Counted from the first letter of the stretch, positions 1 to 9,636 are shown. The stretch: 64,000 bases of DNA from Venatoribacter cucullus (GCF_016132445.1 NZ_CP046056.1:868001-932000); one strand, 5' to 3'. The notes: a model not told the origin generated them from the sequence alone. Numbers and translations are program-made.

Positions 1-3
1 CGA

Positions 4-855
4 TTATGGCTTTCGGGCGATAACGATCTGGCTTTTGGGTAATGCCTCATCCAGCGCTTTTCGGATGGGTTCTGCTTCAGGAAGGCTAATGAGGCGATCC
101 CATATTGAAGCCCAGTCATCTAGGATCGGATAAAAAGGCGGTTGAACACCGTTGTGAGAGGTTTCTCTGGCAGGTGTTTTTGCTGCTTTATCACAAGCCC
201 ACAACAGGCAGATCCAAATATTCCAGAAAAATCCATAGCCTGTATGGTCTATAACCTCAAGGCCAGCCTCTGTCACCAGATTGGCCAGTTTTTCTTTACT
301 AAAAATATGAATGTGATTGGGTTTCTGAAAATATTCTGGTGGCGCAAAAGGTTTTTGCAGGTTTTCTGATGCTGCATCAGGAACCGAAATCAGATAGAGG
401 GCGCCTGGTTTGCCAATACGCGCCAGTTCCGCCATAACAGCCGCCGGATCGTCTACATGCTCAAGCATTTCCATGGAGATAACCCGGGTGGCAAGATTGC
501 TTTCCAGTGGCAGGGGCATGCAATTGGTTACAACGCCCTGGTGGCTACGGGCTGGTGTTTCTTTTACTTTTTCGGTAAGCCTATCAATGCTGTCCTGACC
601 GATATCACAGTAAACAACGTGTGCTCCGGTTCTGGCGCAAAATAAGGTGGCACCACCGGCGCCGCAGCCTACATCCACTACGGTATCTCCAGCACTGATC
701 GGAAAACCACGGAATAGTTCGTTCTGATCGTTCTGGTACCAGCCTGCTCTGACTGCATCTTTCAAACCAACATCGCGGGAGTCAGAAAATTCTGGGTTTA
801 ACTTCTTCTTTTCCCATTCTGCTAATGAGGGAACCTGTAGCCATGTTGGAATCAT
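4..855 (-). CDS. Class I SAM-dependent methyltransferase
   Basis: The 283-residue protein has a Rossmann-type SAM-binding motif I (VVDVGCGAGG, residues 59-68), an acidic motif II region and the segment MEMLEHVDDP around residue 130, all typical of UbiE/Methyltransf_11-type small-molecule or glycan methyltransferases. Its ATG overlaps the stop of the upstream glycosyltransferase gene by 4 bases (ATGA), so the two are probably translated together. The neighbours suggest it methylates a sugar or a glycan precursor, but the substrate cannot be read from the sequence. The gene ends 4 bases from the window edge, so further genes of the operon may lie outside. Confidence 0.85.
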   Translation of the reverse strand: MIPTWLQVPSLAEWEKKKLNPEFSDSRDVGLKDAVRAGWYQNDQNELFRGFPISAGDTVVDVGCGAGGATLFCARTGAHVVYCDIGQDSIDRLTEKVKETPARSHQGVVTNCMPLPLESNLATRVISMEMLEHVDDPAAVMAELARIGKPGALYLISVPDAASENLQKPFAPPEYFQKPNHIHIFSKEKLANLVTEAGLEVIDHTGYGFFWNIWICLLWACDKAAKTPARETSHNGVQPPFYPILDDWASIWDRLISLPEAEPIRKALDEALPKSQIVIARKP

Positions 856-2300
856 ACGGGGAATGTCTCGTTAATGATTTGTTGTACCAGTTTGTTCAGC
901 CGATTTTCAGCGATGTCTATTGAACAATGCTGCTGCATTTGCTGTATGGCTGCGTTGCTCATTTGCTGATATTTTTGCTGATCCGCACAGAAGCATTCAT
1001 AGGCATCACGATAGGCCTTGCATAGCGATGTCCAATCAATTTGCTGGCGCAGGGTACGGTAGGCAACCCGTGGATCGTGTGGCCATGTGGTGGCATCGGC
1101 CCAGCTGTCAATAACGAAGGCAATGTCGTTATTAATGTAGTCGGCCAGGGCAGAATGGCAGGGCGCAACCGCCGGTTTGCCGCAGGATAAATATTCCATT
1201 AGAGGCAGGCATTGGCCTTCGCCGTACGAGGCATTAACGGTAAAGTGGCTTTGCTGCAGTAGGCTTTGGTAGGCATTGTTATCCAAAAAACCGTGCAGCA
1301 GTACAACACGGCAACGGTATGGTTCCAGTCTTGGGAAGGCCATTAATACATCATGCAACGCTTGCCGATGGTCGCGGTGCCCCAGTTTGAAAACCAATGT
1401 GGCATTGGGTTCATCTTTGAATGTATGGCAAAAGGCGGTGAGCATATCCAGCCAGTTTTTACGTCCGTCACGCGGGTTAAACAAGCTGGTAAACACCACA
1501 CCGCTAAGCGTTAGTTGGCAATGGCCTGGCTCCCACGGGTTGGCACGTTGTGCCCAATGGTCAGGTGTTTTGCGCATCCATTTGGGCAATATGGGGGCTA
1601 GTACTTGCTGATACCAGGCAATTATATGTTCCAGTGTTATGCGTTTGGCGCTTTTTGGTGTGCGCTGAAAGCCGCGATTGAGATCAACCGTAATTTGTCC
1701 CCGTGCTTCAGCAACGGCGCGGATAATATCTTCTTCGGTTGGCAGCCAGCGGGTGAAGTCCGGATCGTGACTGTCAAAGATAATGCCGCGTTGCAGCTCA
1801 ATAGGCTGGTTGTCTGCCATGGTTGCGCGGTTGCGGGTATTTTCCATGCGATCCCAGAGCGGTGCCGGAATATCAATAACAGGGAAATCCGGCCCCATCA
1901 TTTGAGTTACAATATCGGCACTTTGACGAGAGTGGACAATAGCGCCGGCACATTGTTGCAGGCACCACTGCCAATTATGTTCTGGTCTGTCTGCCCACCA
2001 GGCTTCATTGGGCATGGTGGAAAATTCCCAGGCGAATACCGGAATGGTTGGGCACTGCAAGCCAAGGCAGGTGAGGTGTGGAGGCGAAAAACTTAAAAAT
2101 ACACAGTTTTGTCCGGCTGCTTGTGCCTTCTGGTACAGTGGGTCTACTTCCGTGGCCGGGTCTTGTACTGTCACTACCTCACCCAGTTTGTTCAGTAGTG
2201 GCAGGAACTCCCGCAGTACAAAATAGTAGCTGTATTCTGGCTCGCCGAAGTTTTGTACTACGGTTTCAGCGTTCATTGCTGAATAGACAATAAACTTCAT
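852..2300 (-). CDS. Glycosyltransferase, GT4-like (first of two paralogues)
   Basis: The protein (about 482 residues) has a GT-B style C-terminal half with the segment GEGQCLPLMEYLSCGKP, which contains the EX7E motif of retaining GT4 glycosyltransferases that bind the nucleotide-sugar donor. I chose the ATG at 2300 because it overlaps the stop of the preceding gene by 4 bases; a GTG nine bases upstream is possible. It shares the N-terminal EYSYYF segment, the GVVFxSxFxPxDGRKNW segment and the EX7E segment with the next gene, so the two are tandem duplicates. Donor and acceptor are unknown; with the methyltransferase it may build a surface glycan or modify flagellin or pilin. Confidence 0.82.
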   Translation of the reverse strand: MKFIVYSAMNAETVVQNFGEPEYSYYFVLREFLPLLNKLGEVVTVQDPATEVDPLYQKAQAAGQNCVFLSFSPPHLTCLGLQCPTIPVFAWEFSTMPNEAWWADRPEHNWQWCLQQCAGAIVHSRQSADIVTQMMGPDFPVIDIPAPLWDRMENTRNRATMADNQPIELQRGIIFDSHDPDFTRWLPTEEDIIRAVAEARGQITVDLNRGFQRTPKSAKRITLEHIIAWYQQVLAPILPKWMRKTPDHWAQRANPWEPGHCQLTLSGVVFTSLFNPRDGRKNWLDMLTAFCHTFKDEPNATLVFKLGHRDHRQALHDVLMAFPRLEPYRCRVVLLHGFLDNNAYQSLLQQSHFTVNASYGEGQCLPLMEYLSCGKPAVAPCHSALADYINNDIAFVIDSWADATTWPHDPRVAYRTLRQQIDWTSLCKAYRDAYECFCADQQKYQQMSNAAIQQMQQHCSIDIAENRLNKLVQQIINETFPV

Positions 2301-3712
2301 TTTTTGCACCCGTTGAACAGATTCTGTAATGCCGTTACCACTGTGGGCAGGTCTGAAAATGTTTGCATTTCTGTCCAGGCGCGATGGGACATGTGTTGGT
2401 ATTCCTCGGGTTGAGTCTGAGCCATCTGGTAACAGTGACGGTACCCTTCCATTAGCGATTGCCAGTTAATACGGTGACGGCGGCTGCATAACGTTCCGGC
2501 GGGGTCGTGTGACCAGCAAGCTGGTTCTTCCGAGCTTTTCACAACACAGGCAATATCTTCATTCAGATAATCCAGCATGGCGGTATGCTTTGGGGCCAGG
2601 GCGGGCTTGCCGGCCGACAGGAATTCCATTAATGGCAGACACAAACCTTCGCCGGTTGATGCATTTACGTAGAAGTCTGTTACCTGAATCAGGTTACGGT
2701 ACTGTTCATCATCCAGATAGCCGTGCAACGCCACAACCCGGCATTGGAAAGGGGCCAGACGTGACAGCATGGTTAGCAGGAATATCCGGTAAGACTCCAG
2801 ATCATGATGTGTCATCTTCAGAATCAGGGTGGCATCTGGGGTGTCACGAAATGCCCAGCAAAACGCAGTGACAATGTCGGTCCAGTTTTTTCGCCCATCA
2901 ACCGGGCTGAACATGCTGCAAAAAACCACACCGTTAAGGGACAGCTGACAGTTATCGACGGGTTGAAGACCGGCCTGATTCGGCGCCGGCTGATTTTCTT
3001 CTGTTGCGTTGGCTGCGATGGCCTGGCTACGCTGGCGCAAAGCTTGTCGCCAGCTGCGCAATAGCCGGTAGCTTTTTCTTAACGCACTGGGCTCGGCAGT
3101 GGGTTTTACTGCTTGGCTGGTTTGAGCCACAGGGCGGTGCATATGCTGTACCAGGCCATCGGCCGATAAACCCAACAGCGGGCTGTCGATAATATGGCCG
3201 CTGAGTGAGAATACTCGTTCAGCTTGTATGGGCAGCCAGCCTTCGGCAGGGTGCAGATTCTGAAACTGCGGCCAAACCGGTGCCGGTAAGGCTATTACTG
3301 GGTAGTCCTCCCCCATAAGGTTGCGCACCGCTTGAGCAGACTCCTCGCTACAAGCAATAGCGCCGGCAATGCGGCTGAACACATAGTGCCAGTCGTTAGC
3401 GGGATTATTTTCCCAGGCCTTGTTCGGCGTATCGGGAAACTCCCAGGCGAACAGGCATACCGTTGGGCACTGCAGGTCGGTTGGGGTTTGTTGCGGAGGA
3501 CTGATGCTCAGGAATATAACCTGTTCGCCAGCATCTCTGTGCTGTGCGAACAGCGGGTCTACTTCAGCAACCGAGGACACTTCAATGACCTGTCCAATTT
3601 GCTGCAATGCCGGCATAAAAAGCTTCAGTAGAAAGTAATAGCTGTATTCTGCTTTGCCGAGTGACGCCTGAATGCTGCTTCCGGTCACTTTGGAGTTTAC
3701 GAGGATGATCAT
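2297..3712 (-). CDS. Glycosyltransferase, GT4-like (second paralogue)
   Basis: This 471-residue protein resembles its downstream neighbour along its length: an N-terminal EYSYYFLL segment, GVVFCSMFSPVDGRKNW near the middle and GEGLCLPLMEFLSAGKP with the EX7E donor-binding glutamates. A stretch of roughly 60 residues in the middle (about residues 195-255) is rich in Gln, Ala and Arg and looks like a linker not shared with the paralogue. It is the first gene of the visible three-gene coupled operon. About 170 bases separate its start from the crotonase gene, enough for a promoter, though I see no clear one. Substrate unknown. Confidence 0.82.
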   Translation of the reverse strand: MIILVNSKVTGSSIQASLGKAEYSYYFLLKLFMPALQQIGQVIEVSSVAEVDPLFAQHRDAGEQVIFLSISPPQQTPTDLQCPTVCLFAWEFPDTPNKAWENNPANDWHYVFSRIAGAIACSEESAQAVRNLMGEDYPVIALPAPVWPQFQNLHPAEGWLPIQAERVFSLSGHIIDSPLLGLSADGLVQHMHRPVAQTSQAVKPTAEPSALRKSYRLLRSWRQALRQRSQAIAANATEENQPAPNQAGLQPVDNCQLSLNGVVFCSMFSPVDGRKNWTDIVTAFCWAFRDTPDATLILKMTHHDLESYRIFLLTMLSRLAPFQCRVVALHGYLDDEQYRNLIQVTDFYVNASTGEGLCLPLMEFLSAGKPALAPKHTAMLDYLNEDIACVVKSSEEPACWSHDPAGTLCSRRHRINWQSLMEGYRHCYQMAQTQPEEYQHMSHRAWTEMQTFSDLPTVVTALQNLFNGCKK

Positions 3713-3882
3713 TTTATTTTTTATGCGTCCTTATGAGCACACGCAGTAACGCTATATGTGATGTACGGCGGATTGCTGCTCTTTTTAGGGGGCACATCTA
3801 ACCAATATTTATTGGGTGGTGCAATAGATGGCCCCGTTTGCTCCCGTCCGTTCGTCTGGCATTCAGCACTCCGTGCTGAACT

Positions 3883-4638
3883 TTACTTGCCGCCTTTCAG
3901 CACGTGGGTAATGCGCGCCTGGGTTTCCGGCGTGCGCAGCAGGTCGGTAAATAACGCCAGCTCAGCTTTGACCGCGCGGTTAACGCGTTCGTGGTGCCCT
4001 TCGGCTTTGGCCAGTTTTTTAATGGCACGAATAGAACCCTGCGAGTTTTTTACCAGTTCGCGGGCGGTGTTCATGGCGGTTTCCAGTGCTTTACCATCTT
4101 CGACAGCAGCGTTGATTAAGCCCCATTTTTCCGCTTCAGCAGCGGTGAAGAAGCGGCCGGTGTACAGCAGTTCGTTGGCGTGTTTGGGGCCAATGGCTTC
4201 GCTTAACAGCACCGAGCAGGCGCCTTCAGAGGTGACGCCGATTTTGGCGAACGGCAGGCTGTAGCGGATGCTGTTGCCGGCGTAGGCGATGTCGGCGTGC
4301 AGCAGCATGTTGCAGGCAATGCCAATGGCCACGCCTTCCTGGGCCAGAATCAGCGGTTTATCCAACCCGGCCAGAGCGTCAAAAATATCAATCACGCATT
4401 GATTCAGGGCTTGCAGGTCGGCGCCCGGCAGAAGGTCGCTGAGGTCATTACCGGCACTGAAACGGCCTTCGGCGCCGGTCATTACTATTACGTTTACCGC
4501 GTCGTCGGCGTTGCTTTTGTGCAGCGCGTCGATGATGTCGTAATACGTTTGGCGACGGATGGCGTTCAGCACTTTCGGGCGGTTAATGGTAATAACGGCG
4601 ATGCCGTCTTCCTGCTGGTAGTGAATGTCCTGATACAT
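3883..4638 (-). CDS. Enoyl-CoA hydratase/isomerase (crotonase) family protein
   Basis: The 251-residue protein has the crotonase fold signature: ITINRPKVLNAI near the N-terminus, the oxyanion-hole segment GRFSAGNDLSDLL around residue 60, and the second segment AIGIACNMLLHADIAYAG around residue 105. Family members act on acyl-CoA thioesters as hydratases, isomerases or hydrolases; the sequence does not say which. It contains EGACS at the position where many members carry a catalytic or structural Glu. It stands alone between the glycan genes and a LysR gene on the same strand, and may serve fatty-acid or aromatic acyl-CoA breakdown. Confidence 0.85.
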   Translation of the reverse strand: MYQDIHYQQEDGIAVITINRPKVLNAIRRQTYYDIIDALHKSNADDAVNVIVMTGAEGRFSAGNDLSDLLPGADLQALNQCVIDIFDALAGLDKPLILAQEGVAIGIACNMLLHADIAYAGNSIRYSLPFAKIGVTSEGACSVLLSEAIGPKHANELLYTGRFFTAAEAEKWGLINAAVEDGKALETAMNTARELVKNSQGSIRAIKKLAKAEGHHERVNRAVKAELALFTDLLRTPETQARITHVLKGGK

Positions 4639-4726
4639 GCGGATTCTCAGTCTGGTTTGTTATGGCTGGCATGATGGCAAACCCAAACCGACAGGGCAAT
4701 GATCAAACCGCACAAGTCGCTTACCC

Positions 4727-5596
4727 TTAGCGGCTGCTCAGTAACTGCGCCAGTTCGCGGGTGGCGGGGCCGGCGCTGTCGGGGTGGGCTTCGATCAGGT
4801 GTAAATCCACGTAACGGGTGCCGTCCGGGGTCAGAGGAATAACTTTCAGCGTGCCGCGTTGCAGGTCGGTGGCAATCCAGTGTTCCGGTATCCAGGCAAA
4901 GCCCAGCCCGCGCCGCACAATGTTCAGGCTGGTGCTGCTGTGGGTTACGGTCCAGCGCTGGTGCGCGCCCAGCCAGCCGGCATCGGTGCGTTGTTTGCGG
5001 CTGGAGTCGCGCAGTACCACCTGGCGGTGTTGGGTCAGATCGTCGTAGGTGACGTCGCGGCCCAGTTGCTGCAGCGGATGGTCGGGGGTGGTAACCGGCA
5101 AAAAGCGCGCCCGTTCAATATGCTGGCCATGCCAGCCTTTGGGCACGGTGGGGCTTATCAGCAGGTCAATACTGCCTTCTTCCAGCATGTCGATGCCGCC
5201 ACTCAGTACGTATTCTTCCAGCTCGATACGGGTGTCGGGAAAGCGGCGGGAAAACTCTTCCAGTACGTCGAACAGCTGGTCGTAAGGGTAAATCATGTCC
5301 AGCGCCAGTCGCACTTTGGCTTCAATGCCGCTGCTGAGCGAGCTGGCAATGGCGTCGAGATTTTCGGCCTGGTCCAGCAGCTGGTTGGCGCGTTGCAGCA
5401 AAATGCGGCCATGTTCGGTCAGCACGGCTTTGCGGCCTTCCACTTCCAGCAGTTGTACGCCCAGCTGTTCCTGCAGTTTGTGTACGCCGTAGCTTATGGT
5501 GGACTGGCTTTTGAAGATGGCCTCGGCCGCTTGGGCGTAGCCGCCGTGCTCGACCACGGCTCTGAACATACGCCATTGTTCCAGGGTGGTTTTCAT
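4727..5596 (-). CDS. LysR-family transcriptional regulator
   Basis: The 289-residue protein begins with a LysR winged helix-turn-helix (residues 1-60, with AAEAIFKSQSTISYGVHKLQ as the recognition region) followed by a periplasmic-binding-like effector domain, the normal LysR arrangement and length. It lies downstream of, and on the same strand as, the EamA transporter gene, with about 125 bases between. Many LysR proteins regulate adjacent genes, so the transporter or the crotonase are possible targets, but no operator is evident. The effector is unknown. Confidence 0.88.
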   Translation of the reverse strand: MKTTLEQWRMFRAVVEHGGYAQAAEAIFKSQSTISYGVHKLQEQLGVQLLEVEGRKAVLTEHGRILLQRANQLLDQAENLDAIASSLSSGIEAKVRLALDMIYPYDQLFDVLEEFSRRFPDTRIELEEYVLSGGIDMLEEGSIDLLISPTVPKGWHGQHIERARFLPVTTPDHPLQQLGRDVTYDDLTQHRQVVLRDSSRKQRTDAGWLGAHQRWTVTHSSTSLNIVRRGLGFAWIPEHWIATDLQRGTLKVIPLTPDGTRYVDLHLIEAHPDSAGPATRELAQLLSSR

Positions 5597-5721
5597 TGCC
5601 GCTCCTTGTGGTGCTGAGATTTGCGCCGGTTTTTCTTTGGGTGTTTCTTTCGTTGTAATCGAACAGTTATGGCGAAATTATGCGCTTTTTTATAACACCG
5701 GGCGATTTAAACTGCACCCCA

Positions 5722-6618
5722 TTAACGGCGGAACCAGTCTTTTACCACGCTCCAGCGGTTTACCAGTAAGGCCAGCAGAATAAGGCCGCAGCCCGCGATT
5801 TGTGCAATGGCCATGCGTTCGTCGAACCAGAAGGCGGCGAATACCGCAGTCCAGACCGGTTCCAGAATCATAATGACGGCGGCATGGCTGGGGGATGCTA
5901 AGCCCTGGGCGTAGGTTTGCAGTAAAAATCGGGCGGCGGTGCCAACAATAACGCTCAGCCATAACCACAGCCACATGGTCGGGGTAAACGTGGCGGGCCA
6001 GCTCTCCAGCACCACGGAGGCGCTGAAGGCCACGATGCCAACCAGCACCAACTGAATAGCGCTGAGAGCGAGGGCGGAAATGCGCGCCGCGGCGCGGCCG
6101 TTCAGAATAAAGGTAAGCGACAGCAGCAGGGCGGAAATAAAGAAAAAGATCTGGCCGGGGTCGGGGTTAAATCCCTGGCGTAATGACAGCAACGCCAGTC
6201 CGCCAATGGCCAGCGGTAACGCCAGAAACATGGCCCGGGCCGGCGGTTCGCGAAAGATTAACCAGCTGAGCAGCGGCACCAGCACCACCGCCAGGCTGGT
6301 AATAAAAGCGCCTTCGCCGAGGGTGTGAGCGTTGAACAGGCCCATAATCCAGAAGCTCATGGCCACCCCGAACAGCACGCCCACTTTGGCCGAGGCGCGC
6401 CATTCTTCGGCTTTTAAGCGGCGCAGGGCGCGGCGACCGGGAATGGCCAGAATAAGCCCGGCCAGGGTAAAGCGGCAGGCCATAAACAGCAGCGGCGGAA
6501 ATTCGGCCAGCGCTTCTTTGGAAAACATCCAGCTGACCGCCGCCAATACGGTGACCAGCAATAAAATTAAATCGGCGCGCAATAATTGCGCCTGATGGGC
6601 AACAGCAGGGGACGACAC
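5722..6618 (-). CDS. EamA/DMT-superfamily transporter
   Basis: The 298-residue protein is highly hydrophobic with about ten predicted membrane segments arranged as two repeats of five, the usual architecture of EamA (RhaT/YdcZ-like) drug/metabolite exporters. The segment FMACRFTLAGLIL in the first repeat and ILEPVWTAVFAAFWFDE in the second are typical family landmarks. It probably exports an amino acid or other small metabolite across the inner membrane. The gene is divergent from the pirin gene, and the two share a short intergenic region. Confidence 0.88.
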   Translation of the reverse strand: MSSPAVAHQAQLLRADLILLLVTVLAAVSWMFSKEALAEFPPLLFMACRFTLAGLILAIPGRRALRRLKAEEWRASAKVGVLFGVAMSFWIMGLFNAHTLGEGAFITSLAVVLVPLLSWLIFREPPARAMFLALPLAIGGLALLSLRQGFNPDPGQIFFFISALLLSLTFILNGRAAARISALALSAIQLVLVGIVAFSASVVLESWPATFTPTMWLWLWLSVIVGTAARFLLQTYAQGLASPSHAAVIMILEPVWTAVFAAFWFDERMAIAQIAGCGLILLALLVNRWSVVKDWFRR

Positions 6619-6714
6619 GGCAGGGCACCGGCAAGCTTAAGTGACAAGCCGCGCAGTATTTCACAGCCTTTGCCGGTTGTCTGTACACCAATAGTTAACA
6701 GAGGAACACTGCAG

Positions 6715-7413
6715 ATGATGATTTTACGCGCCGCCCAGGATCGTGGCCGGGCCCACTTTGGCTGGCTGAAAAGTGCCCATACGTTTTCGTTCGGGGAATA
6801 TTATGACCCGCGCTTTATGGGCGTTTCCGCTTTGCGGGTGATTAATGACGACCGCGTGGAACCGGGCGCCGGCTTTGGCACCCACGGCCACAGCAATATG
6901 GAGATCATCAGTTTTGTGCTGGACGGCACCATTGCCCACCGTGATTCCATGGGGAACGTGGCGCATTTGCCGGCGGGCGAGTTTCAGCTGATGTCGGCCG
7001 GACGGGGGGTAACGCACAGCGAATTTAATCCGTCGGAGCGCGATGGCCTGCATTTTCTGCAGATCTGGATTCAGCCCAATGAGAAAAACACCGAGCCGGG
7101 TTATCAGCAAAAACGCTTTGAACGTACTCAGGCCATTCAGCCGGTGATTACCCCGGACGGTCGTGACGGCACGTTGAAAATCCGGCAGGATGCGCGCCTG
7201 TTGCATATCCGCTTGCACAGTGAAGCCGCTGAGCAGCCGCTGGATGCGCAACGTACTTATTATGTGCACTGCATTCGCGGGCCATTAAGCCTGAGCGCCG
7301 GTGAGCAAACCCTGGTGCTGCAGGATGGCGATGGCGTGGCCATTAAAGATGAGGCGGCGTTGCGGGCGGTAAGCAGTGACGAGGCGGAAGCGCTGTTATT
7401 TGATTTGCCCTGA
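6715..7413 (+). CDS. Pirin family protein (cupin)
   Basis: The protein (about 232 residues from the ATG at 6715) matches bacterial pirin/YhhW: FGEYYDPRFMGVSALRVIN, then the metal-ligand segment GFGTHGHSNMEI with two His, then a Glu/His set in GRGVTHSEFN. Bacterial pirins are iron-binding bicupins, some with quercetinase activity. The chosen start follows a GAGGAAC ribosome-binding site and gives the normal family length; a longer reading frame overlaps the divergent transporter gene and is unlikely. A TSUP transporter gene follows 17 bases downstream, probably in the same operon. Confidence 0.9.
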   Translation: MMILRAAQDRGRAHFGWLKSAHTFSFGEYYDPRFMGVSALRVINDDRVEPGAGFGTHGHSNMEIISFVLDGTIAHRDSMGNVAHLPAGEFQLMSAGRGVTHSEFNPSERDGLHFLQIWIQPNEKNTEPGYQQKRFERTQAIQPVITPDGRDGTLKIRQDARLLHIRLHSEAAEQPLDAQRTYYVHCIRGPLSLSAGEQTLVLQDGDGVAIKDEAALRAVSSDEAEALLFDLP

Positions 7414-7430
7414 TTGTTTAAGGAATCGGC

Positions 7431-8171
7431 TTGGATATTACCTTTGTACTGGTGGCGATGCTGGGGGTGTTATTAACCGGCATTGCCAAATCCGGTTTCG
7501 CCGGCGGCGTGGGCGTGGTGGCGGTACCGATGATGGCGCCTTTTATTGGTGGTGCTGAAGCCATTGGTATTTTGCTGCCGGTGTTGTTGTTAATGGATTT
7601 ACTCACCCTGCGGGTGTTTCGCCGGCAGTTGTCCTGGGCGTTATTTAAGCCACTGCTGCCGGGCATTGTTATTGGCATTGTGCTCGGCAGCTTGCTGCTG
7701 GGCGTGGTGAGCGAGCGAGGTATTCAGGCGTTAATCGGCCTGATGGGATTTTGGGTGCTGGCGCAACGGCGCTGGCCCTGGCTGGCCGGGCGTGGCGTTA
7801 ACCTGCAGGGTACGGCGGCATTCAGTCTGGGTGGGATTGCCGGGGTTGGCAGCACGCTGGCGCATGCCGGAGCCGCACCACTGCAGGCCTATTACCTGTT
7901 GCAGGGGCTGGATAAAGAACGCTTTCTGGCCCAGGTGTCGCTGGCGGTGGCCTGTATGAACGCTATTAAACTGGTGCCATACGGCGCGCTGGGGTTGCTG
8001 GAATTTACCCTGTCGCCGTTGCTGCTGGTGTTGCTGCCGCTGGCCTGGCTGGGGGTGCAGATTGGCCGCTGGCTCAGCCGTAAAATCGACGGCGAGCTGT
8101 TTTTCCGCATCATGATGTGGCTGCTGGCCATCAACAGCCTGTGGCTGCTGGGGCAGGCCGTGGTTGGGTAA
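7431..8171 (+). CDS. TSUP (TauE/SafE) family membrane transporter
   Basis: The 246-residue protein has around eight hydrophobic segments and the family signatures LLTGIAKSGFAGG near the N-terminus and GGIAGVGSTLAHAGAAP in the second half, as in TauE/SafE/TSUP proteins that move sulfonates, sulfite or organic acids. Translation appears to start at TTG 7431, with AAGGAA nine bases upstream and no better start nearby. It follows the pirin gene closely and is probably co-transcribed. The substrate is not evident. Confidence 0.86.
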   Translation: MDITFVLVAMLGVLLTGIAKSGFAGGVGVVAVPMMAPFIGGAEAIGILLPVLLLMDLLTLRVFRRQLSWALFKPLLPGIVIGIVLGSLLLGVVSERGIQALIGLMGFWVLAQRRWPWLAGRGVNLQGTAAFSLGGIAGVGSTLAHAGAAPLQAYYLLQGLDKERFLAQVSLAVACMNAIKLVPYGALGLLEFTLSPLLLVLLPLAWLGVQIGRWLSRKIDGELFFRIMMWLLAINSLWLLGQAVVG

Positions 8172-8291
8172 GGGCTTTGGCTTCCGCGCTATTGGGCATC
8201 GGCGCGGGCTTAGCGTAGAATACCGGCCTTTGTGTCTGGCGCCCGGATGGTGCGGCAAACTCAACCATTCTCTATCTGAAAGGAGACGGCC

Positions 8292-9590
8292 TTGAAACCG
8301 GTAAAAGTAGGTATCTGTGGTTTAGGTACAGTGGGTGGCGGCACCTTTAATGTGCTCACCCGTAACGCTCAGGACATCGCACGCCGGGCGGGTCGCGACA
8401 TTATTATTGCCCAGGTGGCTACCCGTCATCCGAACCCCGCGGTCGACACCGGTAACGTGGCCGTTACCACCGACGTAAACGACGTTATCAATAACCCCGA
8501 CATCGATATCGTGGTGGAGCTGATCGGTGGTTACACCATCGCCAAAGACGTGGTGCTGGGCGCAATTGCCAACGGTAAGCACGTGGTGACCGCCAACAAA
8601 GCGCTGATTGCCGTGCACGGCAAAGAAATTTTCGCCGCCGCCGAAGCCAAAGGCGTGAGCGTGATGTACGAAGCCGCCGTCGCCGGTGGTATCCCGATTA
8701 TTAAAGCCATCCGTGAAGGCCTGGCCGCCAACCGTATTAACTGGCTGGCCGGTATTATTAACGGCACCGGTAACTTTATTCTGACCGAAATGCGCGACAA
8801 AGGCCGCGACTTCGCCGACGTACTGGCCGAAGCACAGGCGCTGGGTTATGCGGAAGCCGACCCGACCTTCGACGTGGAAGGTATCGACGCCGCCCACAAG
8901 CTGACCATTCTGTCGTCCATTGCCTACGGTATTCCGCTGCAGTTTGAGCGTTGCTACACCGAAGGCATCAGCCGCATTACTCCGGAAGATGTGGAGTTTG
9001 CCACCGAGCTGGGGTACCGCATTAAACACCTGGGCGTCAGCCGTCGTACCGACAAGGGCATCGACCTGCGCGTACACCCGACCATGATTCCGGTGGCACG
9101 CCCGATTGCCACCGTCGATGGCGTTCTGAACGCCGTGATGGTGAACGGTGATGCGGTGGGCAACACGCTGTATGTGGGCGCCGGCGCCGGTGCCGGCCCG
9201 ACGGCTTCTGCCGTGGTGGCGGATATTATTGATCTGGCCCGTCTGATTGATGCGCCGGCGCAGGCCAGCGTGAACCATCTGGCGTTCAATGATATTCAGG
9301 ACGAACAGGTGCTGCCGATGGATGAGGTGGAAACCCGTTACTACCTGCGTATTCCAGTGGAAGACCGTACCGGTGTGCTGGCCGGCGTTGCCACCATTCT
9401 GAGTGAGAAGGGCATTAATATTGAAGCCATTATTCAGAAAGAACCCAAGGCTGGTGAGTCGCTGGCGCAGATTATTCTGCTGACGCACACCGTGGTGGAA
9501 AAGCAGATGAACGCGGCCATCGCTGCCATTGAGGCACTGCCGAGCACCGTGGGTAATATCACCCGTATCCGGGTTGAGCATCTCAACTAA
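8292..9590 (+). CDS. hom: Homoserine dehydrogenase
   Basis: The 432-residue enzyme reduces aspartate semialdehyde to homoserine for threonine, methionine and isoleucine synthesis. It shows the N-terminal nucleotide-binding loop GLGTVGGGT (10-18), the substrate-domain segment INGTGNFILTEM, the catalytic region AEADPTFDVEGIDAAHKL and a C-terminal ACT domain (about 350-432) for feedback control. The TTG at 8292 is supported by a strong AAAGGAGA ribosome-binding site. It is monofunctional, with no aspartokinase domain. A threonine synthase gene often follows hom in Pseudomonas relatives but is absent here; a strong terminator closes the unit instead. Confidence 0.96.
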   Translation: MKPVKVGICGLGTVGGGTFNVLTRNAQDIARRAGRDIIIAQVATRHPNPAVDTGNVAVTTDVNDVINNPDIDIVVELIGGYTIAKDVVLGAIANGKHVVTANKALIAVHGKEIFAAAEAKGVSVMYEAAVAGGIPIIKAIREGLAANRINWLAGIINGTGNFILTEMRDKGRDFADVLAEAQALGYAEADPTFDVEGIDAAHKLTILSSIAYGIPLQFERCYTEGISRITPEDVEFATELGYRIKHLGVSRRTDKGIDLRVHPTMIPVARPIATVDGVLNAVMVNGDAVGNTLYVGAGAGAGPTASAVVADIIDLARLIDAPAQASVNHLAFNDIQDEQVLPMDEVETRYYLRIPVEDRTGVLAGVATILSEKGINIEAIIQKEPKAGESLAQIILLTHTVVEKQMNAAIAAIEALPSTVGNITRIRVEHLN

Positions 9591-9610
9591 GCCGGTAAGG
9601 GCACTGAAAA

Positions 9611-9636
9611 CGGAGCTTCGGCTCCGTTTTTTTTTT
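9611..9636 (+). terminator. Rho-independent terminator of hom
   Basis: A perfect six-pair stem (CGGAGC / GCTCCG) with a TTCG tetraloop is followed by ten T residues, 21 bases after the hom stop codon. Confidence 0.95.

Noticed and set aside
6586-6714. A 43-codon N-terminal extension of the pirin gene
   Set aside because: It overlaps the divergent transporter gene, lacks a ribosome-binding site and exceeds the family length; ATG 6715 has GAGGAAC and fits.
8322-9581. A 419-codon minus-strand frame opposite hom
   Set aside because: It is an antisense shadow of hom created by codon bias. It is His/Asn-rich without recognisable domains.
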